From the NCBI GenBank assembly GCA_035296325.1, contig DATHBD010000063.1:1-64000 (forward strand): 64,000 bases of DNA. Reading direction: 5' to 3'. The DNA comes from DATHBD01 sp035296325 (GTDB lineage Bacteria > Actinomycetota > Actinomycetes > Mycobacteriales > Micromonosporaceae). Shown one piece after another: positions 23,965 through 32,445 of this stretch; within the stretch, counting starts at the first letter, position 1; each line of letters begins with the position of its first letter. The notes beneath the pieces were generated by a model that did not search any database, was not told where the DNA came from, and was given only the letters and a program-made list of their open reading frames with translations. The translations under genes were made by a program, and so were the position numbers.

Positions 23965-24459
23965 TCACGAACTTCCACTTGGATCGGCGGCGGCCAACGA
24001 GCGGATCGCCAGCGCGGCGTCGAGCGCGGCGACCACCGAGCTCCAGCCCTTGTCCTCGCTGGAGGCCGGCAGGCCGGCCCGGTCCACCGCCTGCTCGACG
24101 GTGTCCACGGTGAGCACGCCGTGCGCGACCGGGGTCGCCTCGTCCAGCGCCACCCGGGTCAGCCCGGCGGTGACCGACTGGCACACGTACTCGAAGTGCG
24201 CGGTCGCGCCGCGCATCACCACGCCGAGGGCCACCACCGCGGAGCACCGGCGGGCCAGCGCCTGCGCGAGGACCGGCAGCTCGACCGAGCCGGCGACGCG
24301 GACCACCCGCACGTCGGTCACTCCGCACGCCTTCGCGGCCGCCAGCGCCCGGTCGAGCATCTGGTCGACCAGCTCGGCGTGCCACCGGGTCGCCACGATG
24401 CCCAGGGAGAGGCCCTGTGCGTCCACGGTGGGCAGATCGGGGGCTCCGAAGCCGGCCAT
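23965..24459 (-). CDS. ribH: 6,7-dimethyl-8-ribityllumazine synthase
   Basis: 164 residues. It condenses the pyrimidine and butanone-phosphate precursors into lumazine, the penultimate step of riboflavin. Motifs: IVATRWHAELVDQML (substrate Trp/phosphate), RVAGSVELPVLAQAL, LGVVMRGATAHFEYV with the catalytic His (ATAHFEYV, near residue 88), and GVLTVDTVEQAVDRAG. ATG at 24459 with GGAAGG upstream, 1 nt after the ribBA stop. Confidence 0.95.
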   Translation of the reverse strand: MAGFGAPDLPTVDAQGLSLGIVATRWHAELVDQMLDRALAAAKACGVTDVRVVRVAGSVELPVLAQALARRCSAVVALGVVMRGATAHFEYVCQSVTAGLTRVALDEATPVAHGVLTVDTVEQAVDRAGLPASSEDKGWSSVVAALDAALAIRSLAAADPSGSS

Positions 24460-24460
24460 C

Positions 24461-25693
24461 TCAGGCTGATCCTTCCGTCAGTACGTCGAGTCCGTCGAGC
24501 AGGTGGCCCATCCGGTCCCGCTTGGTCCGCAGGTACCGGACGTTCTCCGGGTGCGGGCGGACCGGCATCCCCTCGCGGCCCAGTACGCGCAGGCCGTAGC
24601 CCTCCAGCCCGGCCCGCTTCGCCGGGTTGTTGGTGAGCAGCCGCATCGAACGGATGCCGAGGTCGGACAGGATCTGCGCGCCGGTGCCGTAGTCCCGGGC
24701 GTCGGCCGGCAGGCCCAGGTCGAGGTTCGCGTCGACGGTGTCCCGTCCGGCGTCCTGGAGCTGGTACGCCTCGAGCTTGTGCAGCAGGCCGATTCCCCGG
24801 CCCTCGTGTCCGCGGATGTAGAGCACCACACCACGGCCTTCCGCGGCGACCCGGGCCAGCGCCGCCTGCAGCTGCGGCCCGCAGTCGCAGCGCAGCGAGC
24901 CGAAGACATCCCCGGTCAGGCACTCGGAATGGACCCGCACCAGCACGTCCTGGCCGTCGCCGAGGTCGCCGTAGACCAGGGCCATGTGCTCCGAGCCGTC
25001 GGTCGTGGCGCGGTACCCCACCGCCCGGAAGACTCCGGACGTGGTCGGGATGCGGGCCTCCGCGACGCGCTCCACCTGGTACTCGGTGCGGAGCCGGTAC
25101 GCGATCAGGTCGGCGATGGACACCACGGTCAACTCGTGCACCTCGGCGAAGGCCAGCATGTCCGGCAGCCGCATCATGGTGCCGTCGTCGTTGACCAGCT
25201 CGCACAGCACGCCCGCGGGCCGCAGCCCGGCAAGCCGGGCCAGGTCCACGGCCGCCTCGGTGTGCCCGGCCCGGTGCAGCACGCCGCCGGCGCGGGCCCG
25301 CAGCGGCACGACGTGCCCCGGCCGGGTCAGATCGGCCGGCGCCGTGGACTCGCCGGCCAGCAGCCGGATGGTGTGCGCCCGGTCGGCCGCGGAGATCCCG
25401 GTCGAGATGCCGTCCCGCGCGTCGACCGTGACCGTGTAGGCGGTCTTGCGCGGATCCTGGTTCACCGCGTACATCGGCGGCAGGTCGAGCCGGTCGCACT
25501 CGTCCTCGGTGAGCGGCACGCACACGAATCCCGACGTGTAGCGCACCATGAAGGCCACCAGATCCGGCGTCGCCAACTCGGCCGCGAAGATCAGGTCGCC
25601 CTCGTTCTCCCGGTCCTCGTCGTCCACCACGATCACGGCGCGGCCGGCCGCCATATCCTTGATCGCCTGCTCGATCGGCGCCAGGATGCTCAT
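24461..25693 (-). CDS. ribBA: bifunctional DHBP synthase / GTP cyclohydrolase II
   Basis: 410 residues, a fusion of two riboflavin entry enzymes. The DHBP synthase half (about 1-200) carries VVDDEDRENEGDL, TSGFVCVPLT and TRPGHVVPLRARAGGV. The GTP cyclohydrolase II half (about 205-405) carries the zinc ligands in HSECLTGDVFGSLRCDCGPQ (Cys-x10-Cys-x-Cys), GVVLYIRGHEGRGIGL and TNNPAKR. ATG at 25693 overlaps the ribE stop by 4 bases. Confidence 0.95.
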   Translation of the reverse strand: MSILAPIEQAIKDMAAGRAVIVVDDEDRENEGDLIFAAELATPDLVAFMVRYTSGFVCVPLTEDECDRLDLPPMYAVNQDPRKTAYTVTVDARDGISTGISAADRAHTIRLLAGESTAPADLTRPGHVVPLRARAGGVLHRAGHTEAAVDLARLAGLRPAGVLCELVNDDGTMMRLPDMLAFAEVHELTVVSIADLIAYRLRTEYQVERVAEARIPTTSGVFRAVGYRATTDGSEHMALVYGDLGDGQDVLVRVHSECLTGDVFGSLRCDCGPQLQAALARVAAEGRGVVLYIRGHEGRGIGLLHKLEAYQLQDAGRDTVDANLDLGLPADARDYGTGAQILSDLGIRSMRLLTNNPAKRAGLEGYGLRVLGREGMPVRPHPENVRYLRTKRDRMGHLLDGLDVLTEGSA

Positions 25694-26298
25694 GACCGGC
25701 CCGCCTCTGCACGGCCGGCGAGGAGCTTCTCCACGTACTTCGCGATCACATCGACCTCCAGATTGACCGGGTCGCCGGGCCGCTTGTGCCCGAGCGTGGT
25801 GGTCTTGAGCGTGGCCGGGATCAGGCCGACCGAGAACGAATCCGCGTCCACCGTCACGACGGTGAGCGACACACCGTCAACGGTGATCGATCCCTTCGTC
25901 ACGACGTACCGGGCAAGTCCGGCCGGTAGCGCGAACCGGACCAGGTCCCAGTGCTCGGCCGGCTCGCGACTGAGCATCTGCCCCACGCCGTCGACGTGGC
26001 CCTGGACCAGGTGCCCGCCGAGGCGGGTGGCGAGCGTCGCGGCGCGCTCCAGGTTGACCGGGTCACCCACGGTGAGCGCACCCAGGGACGAGCGGTCCAG
26101 CGTCTCCGCCATCACATCCGCGACGAAGATGTCGCCGTCCAGTCCGGTGACGGTCAGGCACACCCCGTTGACCGCGATCGAGTCGCCGTGGCCGGCGTCG
26201 GCGGTGACGACGGGCCCGCGCACCGCGAGCCGGGCCGAGTCGGCGTGTCGGGTCAGCCCGGCGACTGCGCCGAGTTCCTCCACGATGCCGGTGAACAT
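25690..26298 (-). CDS. ribE: riboflavin synthase alpha chain
   Basis: 202 residues. It dismutates two lumazine molecules to riboflavin. Two homologous lumazine-binding barrels are visible: MFTGIVEELG...GDSIAVNGVCLTV (about 1-95) and HLVQGHVDGVG...GSITVDGVSLTVV (about 96-190). The MFTGIVEE start is diagnostic. ATG at 26298 with GGAAGGAG upstream, 4 nt after ribD. Confidence 0.95.
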   Translation of the reverse strand: MFTGIVEELGAVAGLTRHADSARLAVRGPVVTADAGHGDSIAVNGVCLTVTGLDGDIFVADVMAETLDRSSLGALTVGDPVNLERAATLATRLGGHLVQGHVDGVGQMLSREPAEHWDLVRFALPAGLARYVVTKGSITVDGVSLTVVTVDADSFSVGLIPATLKTTTLGHKRPGDPVNLEVDVIAKYVEKLLAGRAEAGRS

Positions 26299-26302
26299 GG
26301 GC

Positions 26303-27349
26303 TCACTCCTTCCGAAGGCTGGCGGTCAGGCGGAGGTCCGGCCCGATCCGCAGCACGTCCAGCAGTTCCAGGTCGATCGCCTCGTGGATGGTGCCGATGC
26401 CGGCGTCGCCCAGCGCCGGCAACCCCGCGCCCAGAAGTTTCGGCGCCACGTAGGCGACCACACGGTCGACGAGTCCGGCGCGCAGGAACGCGCCGGCCAG
26501 GGTCGGGCCGCCCTCGATCAACGCCGATCGCACGCCCCGTCGGTAGAGCAGATCCGCCAGCCGGGTCAGGTCGACCCGGCCGTCCGGGGTCGATCCCACG
26601 TCCGCCGTGGTCGCGAGCCAGGTGGGCGCGGCGGCATCGCGGACCTTGGCGCCCTCGGGAGTACGGCCGGAGCTGTCCACCACGACCCGCAGCGGCTGCC
26701 GGGCACCCGGGGCGGCGTCCGCCCGGCGCACGGTCAGGCTGGCGTCGTCGGCAAGCACCGTGCCAACCCCGACGATGATGGCGTCGACGGTGCCCCGCAG
26801 CGCGTGCACGTCGGCCCGGGCCTGCGGTGAGGTGATCCACTGGCTGGTGCCGTCGGCCGCCGCGGCACGCCCGTCCAGCGTCGCGGCGACCTTCCAGATC
26901 AGAAACGGCCGCCCCCGCCGGATGGCCGTGAGCCAGCCGATCAGCACCTGGTACGCCTCGTCCTCACGGACGCCGGTGACCACTTCGACGCCGGCGGCGC
27001 GTAGCGTGTCCAACCCACCGGCGGCTATCGGGTTCGGGTCCCGCAGCGCGACCACGACGCGGGCCACCCCCGCGGCGATCAGCGCCTGGGTGCACGGGCC
27101 GGTCCGGCCGGTGTGGTCACACGGCTCCAGCGTCACGACGGCAGTGCCGCCGCGGGCGGCCCCGCCGGCCCGGGCCAAGGCGGTGACCTCGGCGTGTGGG
27201 CCACCGGCGGGCGCGGTGCGGCCCTCGCCCACCACGGCACCGGACCGGTCCAGCACGACGGCGCCGACGCTCGGGTTGGGGCTGGTCTGGCCGAGCCCGA
27301 GCCGGGACAGGTCGATGGCGCGGCCCATGGCCGTCTGCTCGTCGATCAC
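26303..27349 (-). CDS. ribD: bifunctional riboflavin deaminase / reductase
   Basis: 348 residues. The N-terminal deaminase (about 1-145) has the zinc site PHAEVTAL and EPCDHTGRTGPC; SPNPSVGAVV precedes it. The C-terminal reductase (about 150-348) has KVAATLDGRAAAADGTSQWI and LIEGGPTLAGAFL. GTG at 27349 has GGGAG 7 nt upstream; an ATG at 27328 is an alternative. First gene of ribD-ribE-ribBA-ribH, about 135 nt downstream of the FMN riboswitch. Confidence 0.94.
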   Translation of the reverse strand: MIDEQTAMGRAIDLSRLGLGQTSPNPSVGAVVLDRSGAVVGEGRTAPAGGPHAEVTALARAGGAARGGTAVVTLEPCDHTGRTGPCTQALIAAGVARVVVALRDPNPIAAGGLDTLRAAGVEVVTGVREDEAYQVLIGWLTAIRRGRPFLIWKVAATLDGRAAAADGTSQWITSPQARADVHALRGTVDAIIVGVGTVLADDASLTVRRADAAPGARQPLRVVVDSSGRTPEGAKVRDAAAPTWLATTADVGSTPDGRVDLTRLADLLYRRGVRSALIEGGPTLAGAFLRAGLVDRVVAYVAPKLLGAGLPALGDAGIGTIHEAIDLELLDVLRIGPDLRLTASLRKE

Positions 27350-27484
27350 TGCCGCGCTCCCGTCGCTCCGCCCGGAACACTGCGCGGCGGGTGACGGAGG
27401 GCAGGCGGGGAAGCGGGCACGCGGAGGAGCCGCGACGCCCACAATTGCCCGACGGTGCGGACACACCGACGGACGCTCCCGCGC

Positions 27485-27625
27485 GCTGCTCCCATCCGGA
27501 CTTTCACCGTCGGCCCCGAAGTCTCATCGGGTCCACCGGCTGATGGCATCAGCCGGGTCGCGGGCTTATCTGCTCCTCAGGGAGCGGAATCACCGCCGGT
27601 TCGGAATTGCACCGAGTCCCGCCAG
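27485..27625 (-). promoter_or_regulatory. FMN riboswitch (RFN element) controlling the rib operon
   Basis: On the minus strand the conserved blocks occur in order: GGGACTCGGTGCAATTCCGA then ACCGGCGGTGA (about 27620-27590), GAGCAGATAAGCCCGCGACC (about 27576-27557), and GCCGACGGTGAAAGTCCGGA followed by TGGGAG (about 27514-27490). These are the P1-P6 core signatures of the RFN element, including the nearly invariant GTGAAAGTCCGGATGGGAG. It should shut down ribD-ribE-ribBA-ribH when FMN is abundant. I see no clear U-tract terminator between it and ribD, so translational or Rho-linked control is more likely. Confidence 0.93.
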
Positions 27626-27693
27626 CGCGTGGTGGGTACCTCTGCCGAGTCTCGCACACCGCGCGGCCCGGATCGAGCCATCCGCGACACACC

Positions 27694-28800
27694 TCACACC
27701 GGCGCCGCGCTGGGGTCGATGTCCGGGTTGTTGCGGCGGTCGATCGCCACGTATGAGCCCTTGTGCTTCTTCGCCACCGTCTTCATCTCCGAGGCGATCG
27801 CGACCAACTCGCGCGGGTCGGTGTAGGTCCGGCTGGTCGACAGCGCCACCCCGATGGAAAGCGTCACCAGGTTGACCTGGATGACGTTGCCGTTGCGCTG
27901 CGCGATCTCCAGGTATCCGCGCTGGGCGTCCACCGGGTCGTACAGCGCGTCGGACGCCGCCTCGAAGTCCAGAACGGCGCGCTGCGCGACCGGGTACACC
28001 TGCTCCGGGGTACAGACCACAATGAAATCGTCACCGCCGACGTGGCCCAGGAACGCCGGCGGCAGCGCCACGTCCACCACGGCGCGGAGCAGCGCGCGGG
28101 CCAGCGCGCTGATGAACTCGTCGCCACGGGCAAACCCGTACGCGTCGTTCACGCTCTTGAACCGGTCGATGTCCATGTGGCACACCGCGTAGTCGGTGCC
28201 GGACCGCTCGCGGTCGGTCAACTCGCGCAGGATGCGGGTGTTGCCGGGCAGGCCGGTCAGCGGAGAGACCTCCCGGTACTCCTGGTTGCGGCGCAGCGTG
28301 GAGCGCACCCGGGCCACCAGTTCCAGCGTGTCGAACGGCTTGACCAGGTAGTCGTCCGCGCCCGCGGTGAGCCCGACCACCTTCTCGGCGGTCTGGCCCT
28401 TCGCGGTGAGCAAGATGATCGGCATTGCCGCGGTCATCGGGTTGGCCCGCAGTCGCCGGGTCAGCTCGATGCCGTCGATCTTGGGCATCATCCAGTCCAG
28501 GATCGCCAACGCCGGCTGCCGCTGCCGGATCAGTTCCAGGGCCGTCGCGCCGTCGTGTGCGATGACGACCTCGTAGCCCTGCAGGCGCAGGTTCACCTCG
28601 ACGAACCGGGCGATGTCCACATCGTCGTCGACCACGATGATCAGGTCCGCGGGCGGCGGCGCGGGCACCGCCGCAGCCGGGACGCCGGAAGGTGGCGGAC
28701 CGGCGGGCGGCGGAGCCGTCGGCGAAGGTGCGCGGGGCGGACTTGCGGCGGGTGACCCGCCGGGAGGGGGCGGGGCAGCCGGCGGCGGGGCGGCGGACAT
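27694..28800 (-). CDS. response regulator with GGDEF-type domain (GGDDF variant)
   Basis: 368 residues. A Pro/Ala-rich N-terminus (about 1-50) precedes a complete receiver domain (about 53-170): acidic pocket VVDDDVD, phosphorylated Asp in LAILDWMMPKIDG, Thr in ILLTAKG, Lys in DYLVKPFD. A GGDEF domain follows (about 175-360): PLTGLPGN, MDIDRFKSVNDAYGFARGDE, and HVGGDDFIVV in place of GG(D/E)EF. No RxxD inhibitory site is seen just before it. It may be a phosphorylation-controlled diguanylate cyclase or a GTP/c-di-GMP-responsive remnant; activity of GGDDF is uncertain. No histidine kinase gene is adjacent. It starts 2 nt after rpe. Confidence 0.88.
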   Translation of the reverse strand: MSAAPPPAAPPPPGGSPAASPPRAPSPTAPPPAGPPPSGVPAAAVPAPPPADLIIVVDDDVDIARFVEVNLRLQGYEVVIAHDGATALELIRQRQPALAILDWMMPKIDGIELTRRLRANPMTAAMPIILLTAKGQTAEKVVGLTAGADDYLVKPFDTLELVARVRSTLRRNQEYREVSPLTGLPGNTRILRELTDRERSGTDYAVCHMDIDRFKSVNDAYGFARGDEFISALARALLRAVVDVALPPAFLGHVGGDDFIVVCTPEQVYPVAQRAVLDFEAASDALYDPVDAQRGYLEIAQRNGNVIQVNLVTLSIGVALSTSRTYTDPRELVAIASEMKTVAKKHKGSYVAIDRRNNPDIDPSAAPV

Positions 28801-28802
28801 CG

Positions 28803-29537
28803 TCAGACCGGGTCGCCCTCGGTGACCCAGCCCACGGGTGCCCCCGACCCCATCGACCCGGATGTGTCGACGCCCTCGGTGGCGAGGCGACGCAGGCGCC
28901 GGACCGCCTCGGCGGGGTCATCGGCGCCGTAGACCGCGGTACCCGCCACGAACGCGTCGGCACCGGCCTCTGCCGCAGCGGCGATCGTGTCCTCGGCGAT
29001 CCCGCCGTCCACCTCGATGCGTAGCTGAAGATGGCCGGACGCCACCCGACGGCGCAGGGCCCGCACCTTGTCGAGCAGCTCCGGGATGAAGCTCTGGCCG
29101 CCGAAGCCCGCCTTGATCGTCATGATCAGCAACGTGTCGAAGTGCGGGAGCAGATCGAGGTACGGCTCGATCGGCGTGTCCCGGTCGATCGCCAGCCCGG
29201 CCCGCGTGCCCGCGGCGCGCAGATCGCCAGCGAGTGCCACCGGATCCTTGGCCGCCTCGGCGTGGAACGACACGTTGTACACGCCGGCCTCGGCGTACCC
29301 CAGAGCCCACCGCTCCGGCGCGTCGATCATCAGGTGGCAGTCCAGCGGCAGGGTCGTGGTGCGCTGCAGGCTGCGCACCACAGGCAGGCCGATGGTCAGG
29401 TTCGGGACGAAATGGTTGTCCATGACGTCGACATGGAGCCAGTCGGCGGCACCCTCCACGGCACGGGCCTCATCGGCCAGGTGGGCGAAGTCTGCGGCGA
29501 GCAGGCTGGGAGCGACGATCAGCGACGGCACGGTCAC
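28803..29537 (-). CDS. rpe: ribulose-phosphate 3-epimerase
   Basis: 244 residues. It interconverts ribulose 5-phosphate and xylulose 5-phosphate, feeding the ribulose 5-phosphate needed by RibBA nearby. TIM-barrel motifs: IVAPSLLAADFAHL, WLHVDVMDNHFVPNLTIG (metal His/Asp), CHLMI, IMTIKAGFGGQSFIPELLDKV, IEVDGGI. The C-terminus has about 20 extra residues after the fold. GTG at 29537; a second GTG lies two codons later. Confidence 0.95.
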   Translation of the reverse strand: MTVPSLIVAPSLLAADFAHLADEARAVEGAADWLHVDVMDNHFVPNLTIGLPVVRSLQRTTTLPLDCHLMIDAPERWALGYAEAGVYNVSFHAEAAKDPVALAGDLRAAGTRAGLAIDRDTPIEPYLDLLPHFDTLLIMTIKAGFGGQSFIPELLDKVRALRRRVASGHLQLRIEVDGGIAEDTIAAAAEAGADAFVAGTAVYGADDPAEAVRRLRRLATEGVDTSGSMGSGAPVGWVTEGDPV

Positions 29538-29651
29538 CCGGCAAGTGTACGAAGGTCAGCAAGTCCACAGCGCAGGGCCATCGGCGCCCCCGCGCTCCGG
29601 CGATAGACTGGCCCGGATCAGCTCGCCGCTCCGGCTGTCGGAAAGGTCCGT

Positions 29652-30017
29652 ATGCCCATGAGCACCTCAGAGCTCCGACGCACCGAGCCCGGCCCGGATG
29701 ACGCACTCTCCGTTGCGGTGTCGGTCAGCCCCGCCACCGGCCGGGTCACCGTGGTCGCCGCCGGCGAGGTCGACATCGTCAGCGCGGAGCGGCTGGGCGC
29801 AGCCCTGACCAGCGTGCTGGACCACCCGCCGTCGGGGCTCGACGTGGACCTCGGCCAGGTGACGATGCTGGACTCCACCGGCATCAGCGTGCTGATGAGT
29901 GCCCGGGCGCGGGCCGCCGCGGCCGGTTGCCAAATGACGGTCACGGCGGTGCAGCCCTACGTCCGTCGGGTCCTGGGCATCTGCGGCCTGCTGGACGCAC
30001 TCAACGTCGCTCCGTGA
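29652..30017 (+). CDS. anti-sigma factor antagonist (STAS domain)
   Basis: 121 residues. One STAS domain (about 20-115) with VVAAGEVDIVSAERLG and VTMLDSTGISVLMSAR; the Ser in DSTG is the residue phosphorylated by the partner kinase in SpoIIAA-like proteins. It should release a sigma-B-type factor by binding an anti-sigma kinase when unphosphorylated. No kinase or sigma gene lies nearby, so it is an orphan. ATG at 29652 with GGAAAGG upstream; TAGACT at 29604-29609 is a plausible -10 box. Confidence 0.88.
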   Translation: MPMSTSELRRTEPGPDDALSVAVSVSPATGRVTVVAAGEVDIVSAERLGAALTSVLDHPPSGLDVDLGQVTMLDSTGISVLMSARARAAAAGCQMTVTAVQPYVRRVLGICGLLDALNVAP

Positions 30018-30035
30018 CCGGTGGCGGCGAGCCGA

Positions 30036-31481
30036 TCAGGGCAGCCGCCGCAGCAGGGACAGGTACATCGCGTCGGTGCCGTGCCGGTGCGGCCACAGCT
30101 GCACGTCCGGCCCGTCGCCGAGCCCCGGAACCCCCGGCAGCAGCGGCCGGGCGTCCACCGGCTCCACCTCGATCGCAGAGCGGCGTAGGGCCTCGTGCAC
30201 GCTGACCCGCGTCTCCACCTGGTGCGGTGAGCAGGTCACGTACGCCACCACCCCGCCGGGCCGGACCGCCCGCAGCGCCGCGCCCAGCAGCTCGCGCTGC
30301 AGCCGGGTCAGCGGTGGCAGATCGCTCGGCGCCTTGCGCCACCGCGCCTCGGGCCGCCGCCGCAGGGCCCCCAGACCCGTACAGGGCGCGTCGACAAGCA
30401 CCCGGTCGAAGGTCGCCTCGGGCAGCGCCTCGTGCCGGCCGACCTCACGCCCGTCGGCGGTGACCACCTCCACCGGCAGGCCACGCACGGCCTGCGCCAC
30501 CAGTGCCGCGCGGTGCTCGCTCACGTCCACCGCGGTCAGCGTCGCGCCCTGCTGCTCAGCGAGTGCGCCGAGCAGCCCCGCCTTGCCACCCGGCCCGGCG
30601 CACAGGTCGAGCCACCGCTGCGGTGGATTTCCGGAGACCGGTGCGGCAGCCAGCGCCGCCGCGACGAGCTGACTTCCCTCGTCCTGCACGTGGGCCAGGC
30701 GACGGGCCAACGCCGGGATGCTGCCGGGCGGGCCGCCCTCCAGCGTGACCGCGTACGGTGACCACCGGCCCACCGAGCCCCCCGACTGCGCGGCGAGTTC
30801 CGCTGCGGTGATCCGGCCCGGTCGGGCGCACAGCTGCACGGCGGGCGGGGCGTTGTCGGCGGCGAGCGCCGCCGACAGTTCCTCCATCGATCCGCCGAGC
30901 GAGTCAAGCAACGCCCGGACGATCCACGGCGGGTGCGCGTGTGCCAACGCCAGGTGCCCGATCGGGTCGTCGGCGTAGGGCGGAGCCAGCGCGGCCAGCC
31001 AGTCGTCGATCGGCCGTTCCCCCACCCGGCGCAGCACCGCGTTCGCGAACCCGGCCGCGCCGGGCACCAGGGAGCGCACCAGATCCACGGTCGTGGCGGT
31101 GGCGCCGTGCGCGGCGACCCGGGTGTAGAGCAGCTGGTACGCGCCGAGCCGCAGCGCGTCGCGCACCGGCGGATCGATCCGCTCCACCTCCCGGTCGGCG
31201 GCGGCGGCCACGATCGTGTCCAGCGTGCCGGACATCCGCAGCGTGCCGTACGCCAGTTCGGTGGCGAAGGCGGCATCCCGCCCGGTGACCCCGCGCTCGC
31301 GCAGCACCCTGGGCAGCAGCAGGTTGGCGTACGCGTCGTCGGTGTGCACCGCCGAGATCGCCTCGTACGCCGCCTCGCGGGCCGGGTCGATGGAGGGCCG
31401 GCGGCCTCTGGGTGGGCGGGGCAGCTTGTCGCCACGACCACCGGTCGGGCGGGGGCCGGGCCCACGACGGGCGCCCGTCAC
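30036..31481 (-). CDS. rsmB: 16S rRNA (cytosine-967 C5)-methyltransferase
   Basis: 481 residues. An N-terminal NusB-like RNA-binding domain (about 35-180) is followed by a RsmB/NOP2 methyltransferase domain (about 190-480) with LDLCAGPGGKAGLLGAL (SAM motif I). The two catalytic cysteines are in VLVDAPCTGLGALRRRPEARW and YVTCSPHQVETR. The start is a GTG at 31481 overlapping the fmt stop (GTGA); a Gly/Arg/Pro-rich leader precedes the NusB domain. The def-fmt-rsmB order is conserved in many bacteria. Confidence 0.94.
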   Translation of the reverse strand: MTGARRGPGPRPTGGRGDKLPRPPRGRRPSIDPAREAAYEAISAVHTDDAYANLLLPRVLRERGVTGRDAAFATELAYGTLRMSGTLDTIVAAAADREVERIDPPVRDALRLGAYQLLYTRVAAHGATATTVDLVRSLVPGAAGFANAVLRRVGERPIDDWLAALAPPYADDPIGHLALAHAHPPWIVRALLDSLGGSMEELSAALAADNAPPAVQLCARPGRITAAELAAQSGGSVGRWSPYAVTLEGGPPGSIPALARRLAHVQDEGSQLVAAALAAAPVSGNPPQRWLDLCAGPGGKAGLLGALAEQQGATLTAVDVSEHRAALVAQAVRGLPVEVVTADGREVGRHEALPEATFDRVLVDAPCTGLGALRRRPEARWRKAPSDLPPLTRLQRELLGAALRAVRPGGVVAYVTCSPHQVETRVSVHEALRRSAIEVEPVDARPLLPGVPGLGDGPDVQLWPHRHGTDAMYLSLLRRLP

Positions 31482-32434
31482 CTGGGGACATCCCCGTCCG
31501 CCAGGTCCCCGAGGCGTTCCCCGTCGCCGATGCGGGTGCCGCGGGCCCACGCGTCGGCCGGCATCGGCTTCTTGCCGGCCGCCCGTACCTCGCCCAGCGC
31601 CACCGCGCCGGATGCGGTGCCGGCGAGCACCCGGCCCCGCTCCACCCGCAGCTCCCCCGGGGCCAGCTCGGCGGCGTCGACACCGACCGGTGTCACCGGG
31701 CCGAGCTTGAGCCGGTCACCGCGGAAGGTCGTCCACGGCCCGGGCGCGGGGGTGCACGCCCGCACCCGCCGGTCCACCGCGAACGCGGGTTCGGTCCACC
31801 GGATCCGGGCGTCCTCGACGGTGAGCTTGGGCGCCAGGGAGATCCCGTCGGCGGGTTGCGGCACCGCGGTCAGGCCCCCGGCCGCGATCCCGTCGAGTAC
31901 CGACACGAGCAGGCCGGCGCCGGCCGTGGCCAACCGGTCCAGCAGCGCGCCCGAGGTGTCGTGCGGCCCGATCGGCTCGGTCAGCGTGCCGTACACCGGG
32001 CCGGTGTCCAGGCCCTCCTCGAGCAGGAAGACGCTCGCCCCGGTGATCTCGTCGCCGGCCAGCACCGCGTGCTGCACCGGCGCCGCCCCGCGCCAGGCGG
32101 GGAGCAGGGAGAAGTGCAGGTTCAGCCAGCCGTCACCCGGGATGGCCAGGGCCACCGGAGGCACCAGCGCGCCGTAGGCGACGACCGGCACGCACTGCGG
32201 CGCAAGGACCTTCAGCCGGTCGAGGAACTCCGGCTCGCGGGGCCGCGGCGGGGTGAGCACCTCGATGCCCCGCTCGTCGGCCCACGCGCCCACCGGCGAA
32301 CGAACGAGCTGGCGACCCCGCCCAGCCGGCGCGTCCGGGCGGGTGACCACGGCCACCAGCTCATGGCCGGACGCCGCGATCGCGTCGAGGGCGGGCAGCG
32401 CGACGGCGGGGGTACCGGCGAAGACCAGGCGCAT
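31478..32434 (-). CDS. fmt: methionyl-tRNA formyltransferase
   Basis: 318 residues. It formylates initiator Met-tRNA using 10-formyl-THF. MRLVFAGTPAVALPALDAI is the typical N-terminus. The catalytic Asn-His-Asp set lies in WLNLHFSLLPAWRGAAPVQHA (Asn, His) and GLDTGPV (Asp); the loop has HFS where most have HPS. A C-terminal OB-like tRNA-binding domain follows (about 205-315). ATG at 32434 begins 11 nt after the def stop with only a weak ribosome site, suggesting coupling. Confidence 0.95.
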   Translation of the reverse strand: MRLVFAGTPAVALPALDAIAASGHELVAVVTRPDAPAGRGRQLVRSPVGAWADERGIEVLTPPRPREPEFLDRLKVLAPQCVPVVAYGALVPPVALAIPGDGWLNLHFSLLPAWRGAAPVQHAVLAGDEITGASVFLLEEGLDTGPVYGTLTEPIGPHDTSGALLDRLATAGAGLLVSVLDGIAAGGLTAVPQPADGISLAPKLTVEDARIRWTEPAFAVDRRVRACTPAPGPWTTFRGDRLKLGPVTPVGVDAAELAPGELRVERGRVLAGTASGAVALGEVRAAGKKPMPADAWARGTRIGDGERLGDLADGDVPR

Positions 32435-32445
32435 TCCCGACGCAC

